Assembly (NCBI GenBank): GCA_015501585.1
Contig: JADNRY010000038.1
Location: 124,001-188,000, forward strand
Source of the DNA: Rhodocollybia butyracea
Lineage: Eukaryota > Basidiomycota > Agaricomycetes > Agaricales > Omphalotaceae
Length of the DNA: 64,000 nt
Reading direction: 5' to 3'
A program made the translations under genes and the position numbers. The notes under the pieces are model-generated. The model was not told the origin of the DNA and searched no databases. It saw nothing but the letters and a program-made list of their open reading frames with translations. The number at the start of each line of letters is the position of its first letter. Position 1 is the first letter of the stretch. Below are positions 11,105 through 21,371 of the stretch, one piece after another.

Positions 11105-12015
11105 TGACCTATTGCCAAAATAATTCTGCCAAGGGCATTAGATTTAGGGAGACAGCAAAATAATACTGCCTCCTCCTCCCTCTTGACAGGACTATTCTGC
11201 TGCCAGGGGTGCTGTGGAGACAATAGCGTACTGCTGCCACCTTGTTCCTCAAATAATTCTATTCTGCTGTCTCAGCAACACCTTTGGCAGAATTATTCTG
11301 CTGCCAAGGGCATTAGGGAGACAGCAAAGTAATGCTGCCTCCTCCCCCCTTGACAGGATTATTCTGCTGTCAAATGTGCTGGGGAGACAGCAGAATACTG
11401 CTACACCATAATGCTGTCAAGGGGGACAAGAAGGCAGCATTATTTTGCTATCTCCTCAGTCCTCTTGACAGCATTATTGTGCTGCCTTTCAAATCCTTGA
11501 GGGGACTATGATGCTGTCAAGGCTAAGAGGATCCTTTGCTCCCTGGGTCAACTGCATAATAATGCTGTAAAGGGCATTGGGGAGATAGCAGAATACTGCT
11601 ATCTCCCATCTCGCTTGGCAGCAGTATCTTGCTAAGTTTCAAATTCCCCTGAGAGCACTATTATGCAGCCAAAGGAATTATCCCTTTTCTCCCCAGCTCG
11701 ACGGCATAATAATGCTGTCAAGCAAGATGGGGAAGCAGCATTATTCTGCTGTCTCCTCAATGCCCTTGACAGCATTATTGTGCCGCCAAGCCTGAGGAGT
11801 ATGAGGTAGCATTATCTTGCTGCCCTTGAAATTCCCTCTTTGAGGGGACAGCAAAATAATGCTGTCATGGGCACTGAGGTGATAGCACAATTTTGCTGTC
11901 TCCCCAGTCTATCTATCGATGTTTCCCTTGGCAGCATTTTTATGCCATCAAGGGGATGAGGAGGCAGTAGTATTATTTTCCTGGCGCCCGTTCCAAACTG
12001 GGCAGCATACTGATG
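11105..12015. repeat. Right arm: array of degenerate palindromic repeats
   Basis: Counterpart of the left arm, with the same two half-motifs (CAGCATTATT.TGCTG cores and GACAGCA.AATAATGCTGCC). It ends in the block TCCTGGCGCCCGTTCC, inverted relative to 7748-7763. There are more than ten recognisable copies, irregularly spaced. Confidence 0.85.
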
Positions 12016-12450
12016 CTGCAAAAAATTATATATATCAAAATGTAATCTGCTAGTCGAGACACAGCATGGAATTGCTGGTCCAGCAGCCTCAATCTACATA
12101 TACCAATGTAAACGCTTGTCTAGACTACATAGTGTGGGAGAATTTGCCCACTGGGTTACTTTTTATCATTTACCGGGTTCTTTTCTTACGGCTCTCGGGT
12201 CTACTTGGTCGGTTTATCGTCTGGCACATAGGCCAAAATATCTGGAAGATGCTCAGGTTCAAGTCAAGCCACCTAGGTCAGGCCCCAGTTATCGACCGCA
12301 TAAGTGACATTTTGTTCAACCGAAAGGGACGTAGGAGTCATTAGGAAGTAGTGTATACAAGAAAAATGTACATGTACGTGTACAATGGACAACAGACGTG
12401 ATAAATTAAGAAGGAAGATCTAACACAGCGACCATAATCAACGCCTATCA

Positions 12451-15400
12451 TCATCTCCGGGCCCTCCTCCTCTCCCCCACGGCCTCTTCCTCTTCCTGGT
12501 TCTGATTATTATACAACATAGAGCTCGACCGATTAGTCGTCCGCTCCACCATAGACGTCCCGTCTTCAAATTTGGTTCGGAAGAGCACATTCGCATTGGA
12601 AAACAAACCGTCTTTCAACGACACGACGATAAACTGGGCTTTTGAGAACCGTGTGCGGATGATGTGACCGATGTGTTGTGTGTGCGACAAGTCCAACGCT
12701 GCATCGATCTCATCGAGGATGTATAGCGGGGCAGGTTTGAATTGGAGGAGAGCCATGATCAATGATAATGCGATGAGAGACCTGAGGCGAGAGTTGAGCA
12801 TCGGTAGTGAGGAATGAAAGAGAGCGCTCGCTTACCGTTGTCCCCCACTCAGTTCAGTCAAACTCTGTTTCCAGATTGACCCTAAACGCACCTTGACCTC
12901 TAGGCCATCCATGAGATCGCGGCCCTCTGGGGGCTCTAGTTTCGCGAAATTACCGGGAAGGAGCTCTCCAAATATTTGACCAAAATCCCTATTTTGATGG
13001 ACATGAGTTTCATCGAAATCACTCGAGGTGAAAGCAGCTTACACAGTGACTTTCTTCCAGGTTGTTTGTAAGGCGTCGCGCTTGTACTGGTCGAGCTCAC
13101 CAATCGTTGCTTCGATCTTCTGCTTGTCCTGTTTCACAGTCGAAAGGTTCTTTTTCAGGTCCGTCTCTCGCTTCTCAACGCTACGCTATATGTTAAGCAC
13201 CATACCGATACCAGAGAAAGATCGAAGGAACTTACTCGTCGATCATATTGATGACCTTCGGGTTGATCTTCTTCTTTTTCGCTTTTTGAGATTTAGTCAA
13301 CTCTTCTAGTCGTTTCTTCATCTCTTCGCGATTCATGCTGCTAAAGTGATATATGGTGTTTGCGTTCCCGAACATTCTAAAACCGAATGATATGTCAACA
13401 AGCGATGATTGACGCAAAGTTAAAAATCACTTGCTTTTTCTCTTCAGCTATCCATTCGTGCTGCTGCTCAAGCCCTTCGACCCTCTTACCGTAATCTTCC
13501 TTTTTCTTCTTCAGTTCAGCCTCCGTTTCCTCAAACTCGGTCACTTTCGCGTTCAGCTCGGCAATCGACTTTTTTTTATCCTTCATCAACTTCTCGAGGG
13601 CTTTGAGTTCGTTGTCGAAACGGCTGAGTGCAGCGCGCTCCTCATTGAGTGACTTAGTAACTCGGTCGTAGTCGGCCTAACCCGCAGCGTGATAAGTAGA
13701 ACACATAGCGATTGACGTATCTAGACTCACCTGGCAGCTCTGATATTCCTTTTCAATCTTCTGCAGTTGATTTTTCGACTTTTCAATGGCGGCTTTGACT
13801 TCTTCCACGGTTCTCCTGGCTGATGCGATTTCGTTCTCGCATTGCTCTGATAGGATACTTGAACGTTATTTAGAGGGATTAGGTAGGCTTCAGTACGTAC
13901 CAAGCTCTAAAGCAGCAGTTTGGTGTTCTTTCTGCTTCGTTTTGACAACAACGGCTTGTTTTTGTACGGCCGCTTTCTGTTTCGAGATGTTCGCCTACAA
14001 CGACTAGTTAATATTTCGCTTGGACAAAAACGAAAACAAGCCAACTTTAAGTTCCTCGATCTTGCCGTCCTTGTTATTCTTGAACTCCTCCATGTCTTTC
14101 TGGAGTTTCTTGCATTCCGCATCGTTGTCTTTTTGCTTCTTCTTTGCGTCTTGAACAGCAGCAGTAAGAGAGGTGATAGCCTCTTTCAAGGAATCGACTT
14201 GTGCGCGGAGCTGTGAATTCGTCAGTGATATCTTTATACGAGAGAGAAAGCCAAGTTACTCTTTCAGCGTTACTCTCCCCGTTCTGTTCTTCCGCCAGTT
14301 TCAGCTCGTGTTCCTTGATCTGCGCTTCCTTCGAAATCGTCTTATACGATTCCCTTTTCCGCCTCGATGAGTCACCGTTCCACTGTCTCTCGAACTCGGC
14401 TAAATTAGCCTCGGCCGTGGCCAATTTATCCTCAAGGTCCAACAGCTCCTGTACTTTGATAAGAATACCGCTTGAAGATGGTGCAGAGCCACCAGAAAGG
14501 GTTCCAGAGGGATCATAAACATCTCCTTGGAGTGTAACGGAGCGCTGGCCGACATCGAAAGTGACACGTTTGGCCGATTCGACGTCATCACAGACAAAGG
14601 TTCCTCCGAATACGTGTGCGACAGCGTTGTCGAGTTTTTCATCGTACTTGAGAAGGTCCAGGGCAGGGCGAGCTTTCCCTTGAGAGACCTGGGCTGCAGC
14701 ACGGATTTTCTGTCAAGAGGGGTTAATCAATACACATTAAATATAAGCGACAGACATACATCTTCTCGAATCCGGAACGCCTTGATCTTGTTCAAAGGCA
14801 AGAAAGTAGTCCTCTTCTTTGTTACACCTTTAGCCATGAGAGCCTTGCCGACGTTCTCATCCCTGACGATGACATGATACAACCGATTACCAGCGGTGAT
14901 CTCGAGGGCCGTAACTTTGTTGTAATCGTTCGGTTGGATGGCAATGAGGCGGCCAACGCAGCCTTTGACTGTTGTTTTGTCGAACCCGAAAGGAGCGTTA
15001 TACTCGAAATCTAATCCGCCAACGTTCTGTCGAGCTCGGTCTCGTTGCTAGTAGTGGTATCAGTCAGAAACTCGAAACCTTCGATATCAAAAAACCTTAC
15101 CTCTGTCAAAGTGCGCACTTCAGCTCTAAGCTCTGCTACACGAGCTTCACCTTCCTGTTCGGCCTCAGCAGTCCATCCACAGGCGGCTAGACGTTTCTGT
15201 GCATCGGCCAATGCCCTTCTGGTTGACTCCACACGCTTTTTTCCCTCTCCGGCGTCCTTTTCAACCTTCTTGAACTGAGCTTCTACACCCACGAGTTCCT
15301 TCTTACTCATCTCTAGCTTCATCCGAGCTTGTTCTTCTTCTGCAGCTCCCTGAGCAACCAGTGCGCGAGCGTCGGCAATCTGACCCATGTAACCCCCACC

Positions 15401-16870
15401 GGTGGCGCTGTTGTTGGCGTTCTTGGAGGAAAGGCCAGTAGTAAGAGTTTGAAGAAGTTCTTCGTTGGATGACAGTTTCCCTTGGATAGTGGCGTGTTCG
15501 GCTTTAATGGCGTTGTAATCGGCCTCTAGACTTTCAACCTCGGCTTTCTTCTGCTTCAACGCGTCTTCCGCCTAAAAGAAAGAAGGATGAGATTTTTGCA
15601 TGCCCATAAAATGAAAAACTGTAAAAGCTTACCGTTTTGACCGCTTCTTCTGAAGTTTCAATCCTACCCTCGTCGTCCCGCATCGTCCCCCGCGTAAGCT
15701 CTTCCAGTGTGTGAAGCTTCACCCGTTCTTTGTCAATAGTAGCCTGCTCTTCCTCGAGTTTGCTGAGCTTTCCGCCGCGTTTCTTCTCGGCATCGCGCTG
15801 CTTCTGAACTTTCTCCGTCTCTTTTTCTGCCGACTCGATCTCCTTTGCACACTCTTCCGCCTCTTTCTTCGTGCTTTTCGCGTCCGCCTTGACCTGCTCG
15901 ATCTCCCCTGCTGCATGTTCTACACCTCGGATAAGAGACTCATACTCCCATGCGGTCATCACGCGGTCCAGCTGCTCCAACTCCTTTTCCGACTTTTGAT
16001 ATTCCAGGAATGTACGTTTTTCCTCTCGAAGCTTGTTCAGCTTGGGAATTATCTCTTCATCGAGGACAGAGGTGATTTCCTGGACGCGCTTGTCTTTTTT
16101 GGCCATAGTTTTGATAGACTTCTCTTTCCGGTCTTCGAACATGCGAGTACCAGCTGCTTCTTCAACCATCCCGAGAATTTCTTGAGGGCGCATGTTAAGA
16201 ACCTAGAGATCAGAGGTTATACACGAACGTTGTTTGGAGAATGGGCGGTGGTACCTTGGTAATACGACCTTGCATGATCACGAAATTGGGATTGTTGATG
16301 TTCAACTGGACCGACTGAAAGAGACTTTGCACGTCTTGCTGTGTGTGTTTGTGCCCATTGATAAGGTACTTGGAGACATTAGGCAAGCCAAACTGAAACA
16401 AGTCAGCAGAAAGTCGGTGAATAAACTAACGGTTCACGCACCTGTCTTGTAACCGTGATTTGTTTCCAATTCTCATAGGCGATGGGGCTTCTCTCTCTAT
16501 CCGAGTTGTCGAATACAATAGTGACACTGGCTTTCGTAACTCCGGCCTGCCCTCGTTTGTAAATCAGGTCTGCTTGATTCGCTGCCCGCATCTAAACCAA
16601 CGCAGGCGTCAGCCATCTGAAAACTAGAGAGATCGAGGACAATTACAGTAGACATATTTGTCAGCCCGAGCACAAAAGAGATAGCATCGAGAATATTGGA
16701 TTTTCCCGTTCCATTGAGACCAGTAATGGCGTTGAAAGAAGGGTCCCAGCCTGTAATCTGCGTTCTAACTGGATAAGACTTGAAGCCTGTACAAGTAATA
16801 AGTTAAAAAAGCGTTATTGAAAAGTTTTATCGTCTTCTTTACCTTCAATAACGAGCTCCTCGATTCTCAT
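12451..16870 (-). CDS. SMC2: SMC2 condensin ATPase subunit
   Basis: Structural maintenance of chromosomes protein 2, a core condensin subunit that compacts mitotic chromosomes. The start ATG at 16870 gives [10 protein letters not shown], with an intron straight after. The N-terminal ATPase half follows: Walker [10 protein letters not shown] (about 16690-16720), then [20 protein letters not shown] and [31 protein letters not shown]. Long Lys/Glu-rich coiled coils (13250-16100) flank the hinge (about 14480-14990, including [12 protein letters not shown] residues). The C-terminal half has the ABC signature [10 protein letters not shown] (about 12840) and Walker [16 protein letters not shown] (about 12700). 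The gene has over ten short introns. It ends at 12451 with a Glu/Arg-rich tail. Comparison with known SMC2 supports a complete gene, and all ATPase motifs are intact. Confidence 0.95.
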
Positions 16871-16931
16871 CCTACGTGGTGTTGGTTCAGTTTAACGATT
16901 ACCAACGTGATTATCACGTCGCGTCACTTAG

Positions 16932-16937
16932 CACGTG
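16932..16937. promoter_or_regulatory. CACGTG E-box upstream of SMC2
   Basis: The palindromic hexamer CACGTG lies about 62 bp upstream of the SMC2 start. It is a known bHLH/Cbf1-type binding core. Function here is inferred only from position; the same hexamer occurs in two other short promoters of this window. Confidence 0.3.
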
Positions 16938-17009
16938 TAGTATTGGTGTGTGCTGGTGAGTCAGCAATGTGGCTGTGCCTCATTTCACCAGCCCAAGTCG
17001 TTCCTCATT

Positions 17010-17830
17010 AACATTGGTAACTCCTTACGATCCTGAGCGTTTACAACAGCTCGCTGCTAACGACGAGAATGGATTCACCTAGAACACTGAGGTCTCCTAC
17101 AAAGAACCTGGTTTAAGGCAACTTGGTGGGTCGTATCTCTTCATCGTTAGACTGCAAATAATGTCGATACCCCATCTAAGACTGATCGGGTAGTGCAAGC
17201 GGATCCATTACTATCAAAACCTAAACCGCCACCCACAGTATACCTCTGAAGACTCATCGGCATCGCTCAGTGGCTGAGTTACTTTATATTGAATGTAGCT
17301 GGTACGAAACCGAACGAGTATGCAGTACCTTTTATCCGATACATATTCTTGTGAGAGTTCGCGGATGAAGGAAAGAACAATAGGATCTTAAATCTTCTGC
17401 TGGCCAAGTGCGCGATTGAAATATTGCATGCGCAGTAGTGGGGGAGCACTGAGTACCGTACGTACGGTACTGAGCAGTTTACCGACGTTGAATATTTAAT
17501 ATCACAAGCGAGCGTCGTACTATAGCTAATAGCAACTTGTCGCGTGATCTATTGGGATCTATTCAAGAGAAGCGATCTCAGCGAGGATGGACAAGCGGAA
17601 GACTTCTGCCAACGAGTTCGGGAATGAATAATCGCACAATCGAGCCGAAACGTCTAGGCCTAGGCTTAGCTTCAACGTTCAACGTTCAACTGTCCCCTTT
17701 TATTATAACTTACTCCAACTTCAGCGCGAAAACCGTGTCGATTTTCGATCTTTGTCGTGACCTCCCAGTACATCTTGCCCTACTATTTCCACTACTGCGA
17801 TGAAAAAAAAATGAAAGAACGGAATCATTA
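17010..17830 (-). pseudogene. Relic of a cytochrome P450 5' end and promoter
   Basis: 17010-17145 matches 23245-23410, an internal 5' exon of the downstream P450, with small deletions (shared blocks CATTGGTAACTC and GAGGTCTCCTACAAAGAACC). 17155-17830 matches 23785-24400, the P450 upstream region (shared: AAGCGGATCCATTACTATCA, GAATGAAGGAAAGAACAATA and others). About 380 bp holding exon 1 and the start codon of the intact gene is missing between these blocks. Orientation is the same as that of the P450 at 21372-23697. It is a decayed partial duplication, with no open P450 frame left. The perfect palindrome GTACCGTACGTACGGTAC near 17455 is absent from the intact copy. Confidence 0.75.
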
Positions 17831-18592
17831 TAAGCCGCCCTTCCAGAGCCGACGGTCAAAACCTAAAGGAGGAAAAGGGCGGAGAAGGCGATGAAGACTC
17901 GGGAATGGACAATATTGCGTTTGTGATTCAGACGAGCAATCTGCGGATTGGGTGGCAGAGAGCGTGTTGAGCAAGGAAAAATCGAGGAAGGCGGCGACTG
18001 TCTTCTGCTAACGGACTACTTTGAACACGCCTCCCATCCGTCATCGATTGCGGTGTATCGATGTCGTTTATCGGTAAGCTGTCCACAGGATAGAGGTCTT
18101 CGTACTTCCCTCCAACTCATTCAGGATGGAAACGAAGACCTCCTCGCCGATGGCATGCAGGTTATGTAACTTCAGAAAACAACAAATGACATCCGAAGTC
18201 ATATTGGAATGGAAAGCATACATGTATAGTTTCCAAGTCGTACTGGCGATAAGGATTACATCGACTGCACTGAGGAATAACTGAGCACGTTTGACGATAG
18301 TAGTGATAAGACAGATTCTGGCAGGCTGGCAATAGGGAAGATGACGAGCGGTTTTCACCTCGTTTCAATTTCTCCGTGTCTAACTCTTGAATTGCTTTCT
18401 TACTTTTTTGGTTGCTAGGATGGTTTGTTCAGAGTCCCTTCCTTGGTGCTGTCAAATAAGCTCAACGGACAGACGCTCGTATGTACATCACAGTGATTCA
18501 CTCAAGATCCTCCGCAATGACATGATACATGGTTTTTTGTTCTCGAGGCTGTGGATTGGAAGCGAAAAATACATGCATGCATATAAAGTAGT
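17831..18592. other. Intergenic, no supported gene
   Basis: Short frames exist on both strands, the longest a 96-residue minus-strand frame (18068-18358), but without recognisable domains or splice logic. The part next to 18593 is the 3' region of eS26. Confidence 0.4.
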
Positions 18593-19265
18593 TTAAGCCT
18601 TTGCTGCAGCCTTGGCGTCCTCTGCGGCAGCAACAGCGGGATTGACCTTCTTGCCATCCTTCCAGCGGACACGGGGTGGGGGTGCACGGTTACGACGTCC
18701 TTCACGCGAGCGGACACGAACAACTGGTTTGGATACAAACATTGTTAGAATATTATCATTCGAAGAAATGGTATCAAAACGCACCATGTGAATGGATAGC
18801 ACACGAGACACAGTATGCAATTTTTATGTACAGTTTCGGCACAGCGTATTCTACGCACAGAAAGTTATAGATTGATATTTTCCTGATTGAAGCCAAAAGA
18901 AAACTCACCGGCGTAAACTGAAGCCTCACTGATATCCCTGACTGCTGCGCTCTCGACCATGTTCCTTACGGTGAATCTCTTTATGGCCTTGTCCTTGCCT
19001 ACACATCGCGAGCAGTTGGAGCAACGCATGAAGGTGACATGGCCACGGCCCTTCTTGTTACGGCCGCCATTTCTTCTTTTCTTGGTCTGTTGAACGGGTC
19101 TCCATGAGCATACGAAAAAGTGATATTATTGCCAGAAAAGCGTAATCCAATCTCGTTTCGTTCAATCCAACCCAAAATCCTTCGAATTACATCCAAATTC
19201 TCTTGGAAACACATTGTGGGACGTCGAAACCGAGCAGCAGCTGAAGGCGATAAGAAACTTACCAT
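18593..19265 (-). CDS. RPS26: 40S ribosomal protein S26 (eS26)
   Basis: Four exons. Exon 1 is the start codon alone: ATG at 19263-19265, directly followed by GTAAGT. Exon 2 (about 18910-19086) reads [20 protein letters not shown] with the zinc-binding CSNCSRC, then [20 protein letters not shown]. Exon 3 (about 18785-18850) reads [20 protein letters not shown], holding the second CxxC pair. Exon 4 (to the TAA at 18593) reads [20 protein letters not shown] and an Ala/Lys-rich tail. This matches eukaryotic eS26 over its whole length. eS26 sits at the mRNA exit of the small subunit. A first intron right after the ATG recurs in eL38 in this window. Confidence 0.96.
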
Positions 19266-21371
19266 TCTGGAATGTCGAGGGGGTTGTGAACGAAAACTTG
19301 GGCGACCTAGGCTTCAAAGCGATGAGAAAAGTCACCTGATATCGTTCCGGCCTGGTTCCGGCTGAGCCTGAGAAGACCACAGATTATCTTTTTTACTTCG
19401 TTACTTCTCGCGTCGGGTCTTATTATTATTGGACTGGATGCGAGTGCATCATGGCCAACAATGAATTTACTGAAATCAAATAATCCATTTGTCCCTACTC
19501 AAATGCATGAGTCCGCTACTAATCGAGAGCCAGATGCACATGAATGCGCCGTATCTCAAGGTCAAGAAGGCGACGGGCAAGGATCTCCCTGTAACGGTCC
19601 AGGGAACATGCAGCGTAAGTCGTTAATTCTGTTTTGTATTTCGCTTTGAGTCCTATTTTCTTTGAATTTCAAGGTTCTGAACAGCTCCCATTCCATCGTC
19701 TTGCTACAACCGTAAAGTCTGTTCTGGTCCCTTCACATCTCTTCCTTGGACCTCACTCGATCACCCATCACGCTCTCTGGATACACATCTGCAACAGCAA
19801 CATGTACACCACTCATTCAATCTAAATTATTTTAATGTGACACCCGCCACTAGTACCGTGCCCAAATCGCATACCTCCGAGCTTGAAATAAAGTTTTCTT
19901 GTGGACTCTTTTAAGCGTATATCCCAAGGACTGACAAAATGGGCCAAAGCAAGCGTAAATCGTGCGTCCAGTATTAATGGCTGCAGGACCTAGGGCTGGA
20001 GGCCAAGCTTATGGCTCTATTCAACCACATCTACATTGCTGGATCTACAGGACTCGGTGTCTGCGGTTTTTCAGACCCCAACTAATTCTCTCAGAACTCA
20101 GCTGTATCAAAGAAATTCCCTAAGTATAGTGCTAGCAGAAACCGGGAGGAACACCCGCTTTAATTTCCAGCTCATCTATAGTCATCTGAAATCCCAAATG
20201 TTCTACTCAGATGGGAAGATGGAGGCTCAGTTTTTCGTTCCTCGATATGCACTACCATCTTCAGTACAACTTTCTGCTTCAGCATCTAATCCCCCCTTCA
20301 GAATATGACTCGGAATGCAATCTTAGATTGGGCACTGTGAAGCAAGTTGACAATGAAGCTGATGTCTTGATTGTCAAACGACTGTCAAACGAAGGCATAA
20401 CATTCTCGCTGCTCGGTACAGAGCCAGGATACTCTTGCTCTAACATTCCAAGTCCTTTTTCTGATTGTTACTATAGTTGCAGTAAACCAACGGCAGCGTT
20501 GAACATTTGACCTCCAAGCCTCCCAACAAGTATCAATAGTCTCTGAGAGCGAGATTTGACTCAGATGAACCGCCGTCCACACTCGGGACCAAAAAGCTGC
20601 TATCTGCTCAACTATCGCGTTCTCTCATTCACCAGTTAGAGGCTGGTATGATTTGCTGATTTTATTTCTTATGTTACCTAGATGATAATTTATCATTTAC
20701 CAAGGCTCAACTGTTGCAATACTTGCACTGCTGTTCCTCCCTATGAACCGTTATGCTCCAGCACTTGCAACTGTGATAGGGATTTTTTTCTCGCCTGTAA
20801 TGTAAATACTATGGGCGTAGAATCAGTGGTAAGGCTACGTGGATTTGGAGCGGCTTTCGAGCATGAACCCACGCAGTTCCTTTATTTGACAATGTAAACA
20901 AAAACTGTCAGGAATGGATGCAGTGTCTACTTATGAAAAGTGAGACTGCAGCCACTCATTCTTTGCTCTTCTGGAGAACCTACCACTGGGGGCATTCCAG
21001 TCTATTGCCAGTACTTCAATTTTTTGCTTCCAAGATTCGTTTTGCTTTGATAGACAAACTATTTGAAGATATCAATTGGCAGTATCTACCACAGCTCTCC
21101 ATATCTGGATCAAACATGTTCCTGCGCTCCTGTACACTCTGTTTAGAAGTTGAATCACTGCCAGGCGGATTAGGATTAGGATTGAGTTCTGCTGGATTTG
21201 GTTTTCAGCCGACTTGGCAATTTTTTTACACTGGCATGATGCTTACTGCATTCATCTCTGGTTTGTAGTCTTTATAGATCGAACTAGAACTCATGATTTT
21301 AAAATAAAATACAGAGATAAAATAAAACATGCGGTTAAATAGAATGATAATACTAGATACTACCAAGTCAT
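19266..21371. other. Gene-poor stretch with broken coding-like fragments
   Basis: I found no intact gene. Coding-like pieces occur on the plus strand: about 19461-19615, 20036-20308 (LDLQDSVSAVFQTPTNSLRT), 20310-20510, 20540-20640 and 20915-21268. They change frame and contain stops between them, so they look like a decayed gene or transposon. The AT-rich string TAAAATAAAACATGCGGT near 21316 also occurs near 7512. Confidence 0.4.

Larger units (their letters stand above)
7573..12234. mobile_element. 4.66-kb palindrome-armed (foldback-like) element with 8-bp target duplication
   Basis: The element is bounded by an identical 8-bp direct repeat, AAAATATC, at 7565-7572 and 12235-12242. Immediately inside, 7585-7740 and about 12080-12225 are inverted copies; shared blocks are CGACCAAGTAGACCCGAG, GTAAGAAAAGAACCCGG and TTCTCCCACACTAT. 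Next come arms of palindromic repeats (7740-8670 and 11105-12015). The arms begin with a shared inverted block, GCATCAGTATGCTGCCCA and GGAACGGGCGCCAGGA. The centre holds a multi-exon passenger gene (minus strand, 8903-9673) and a separate MITE. No transposase is visible, so it is probably non-autonomous. An 8-bp duplication fits hAT-like or KDZ-type (Kyakuja/Dileera/Zisupton) transposases; the internally repetitive arms resemble foldback elements. Superfamily is an inference. Confidence 0.75.

Noticed and set aside
13907..14518. Several 60-105 codon plus-strand frames in SMC2
   Set aside because: Shadows of SMC2 exons; no splice logic and no family resemblance.
15711..16262. 183-codon frame antisense to SMC2
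   Set aside because: It is the complement of the Lys/Glu-rich coiled-coil coding region, which gives Phe/Leu-rich antisense frames by composition.
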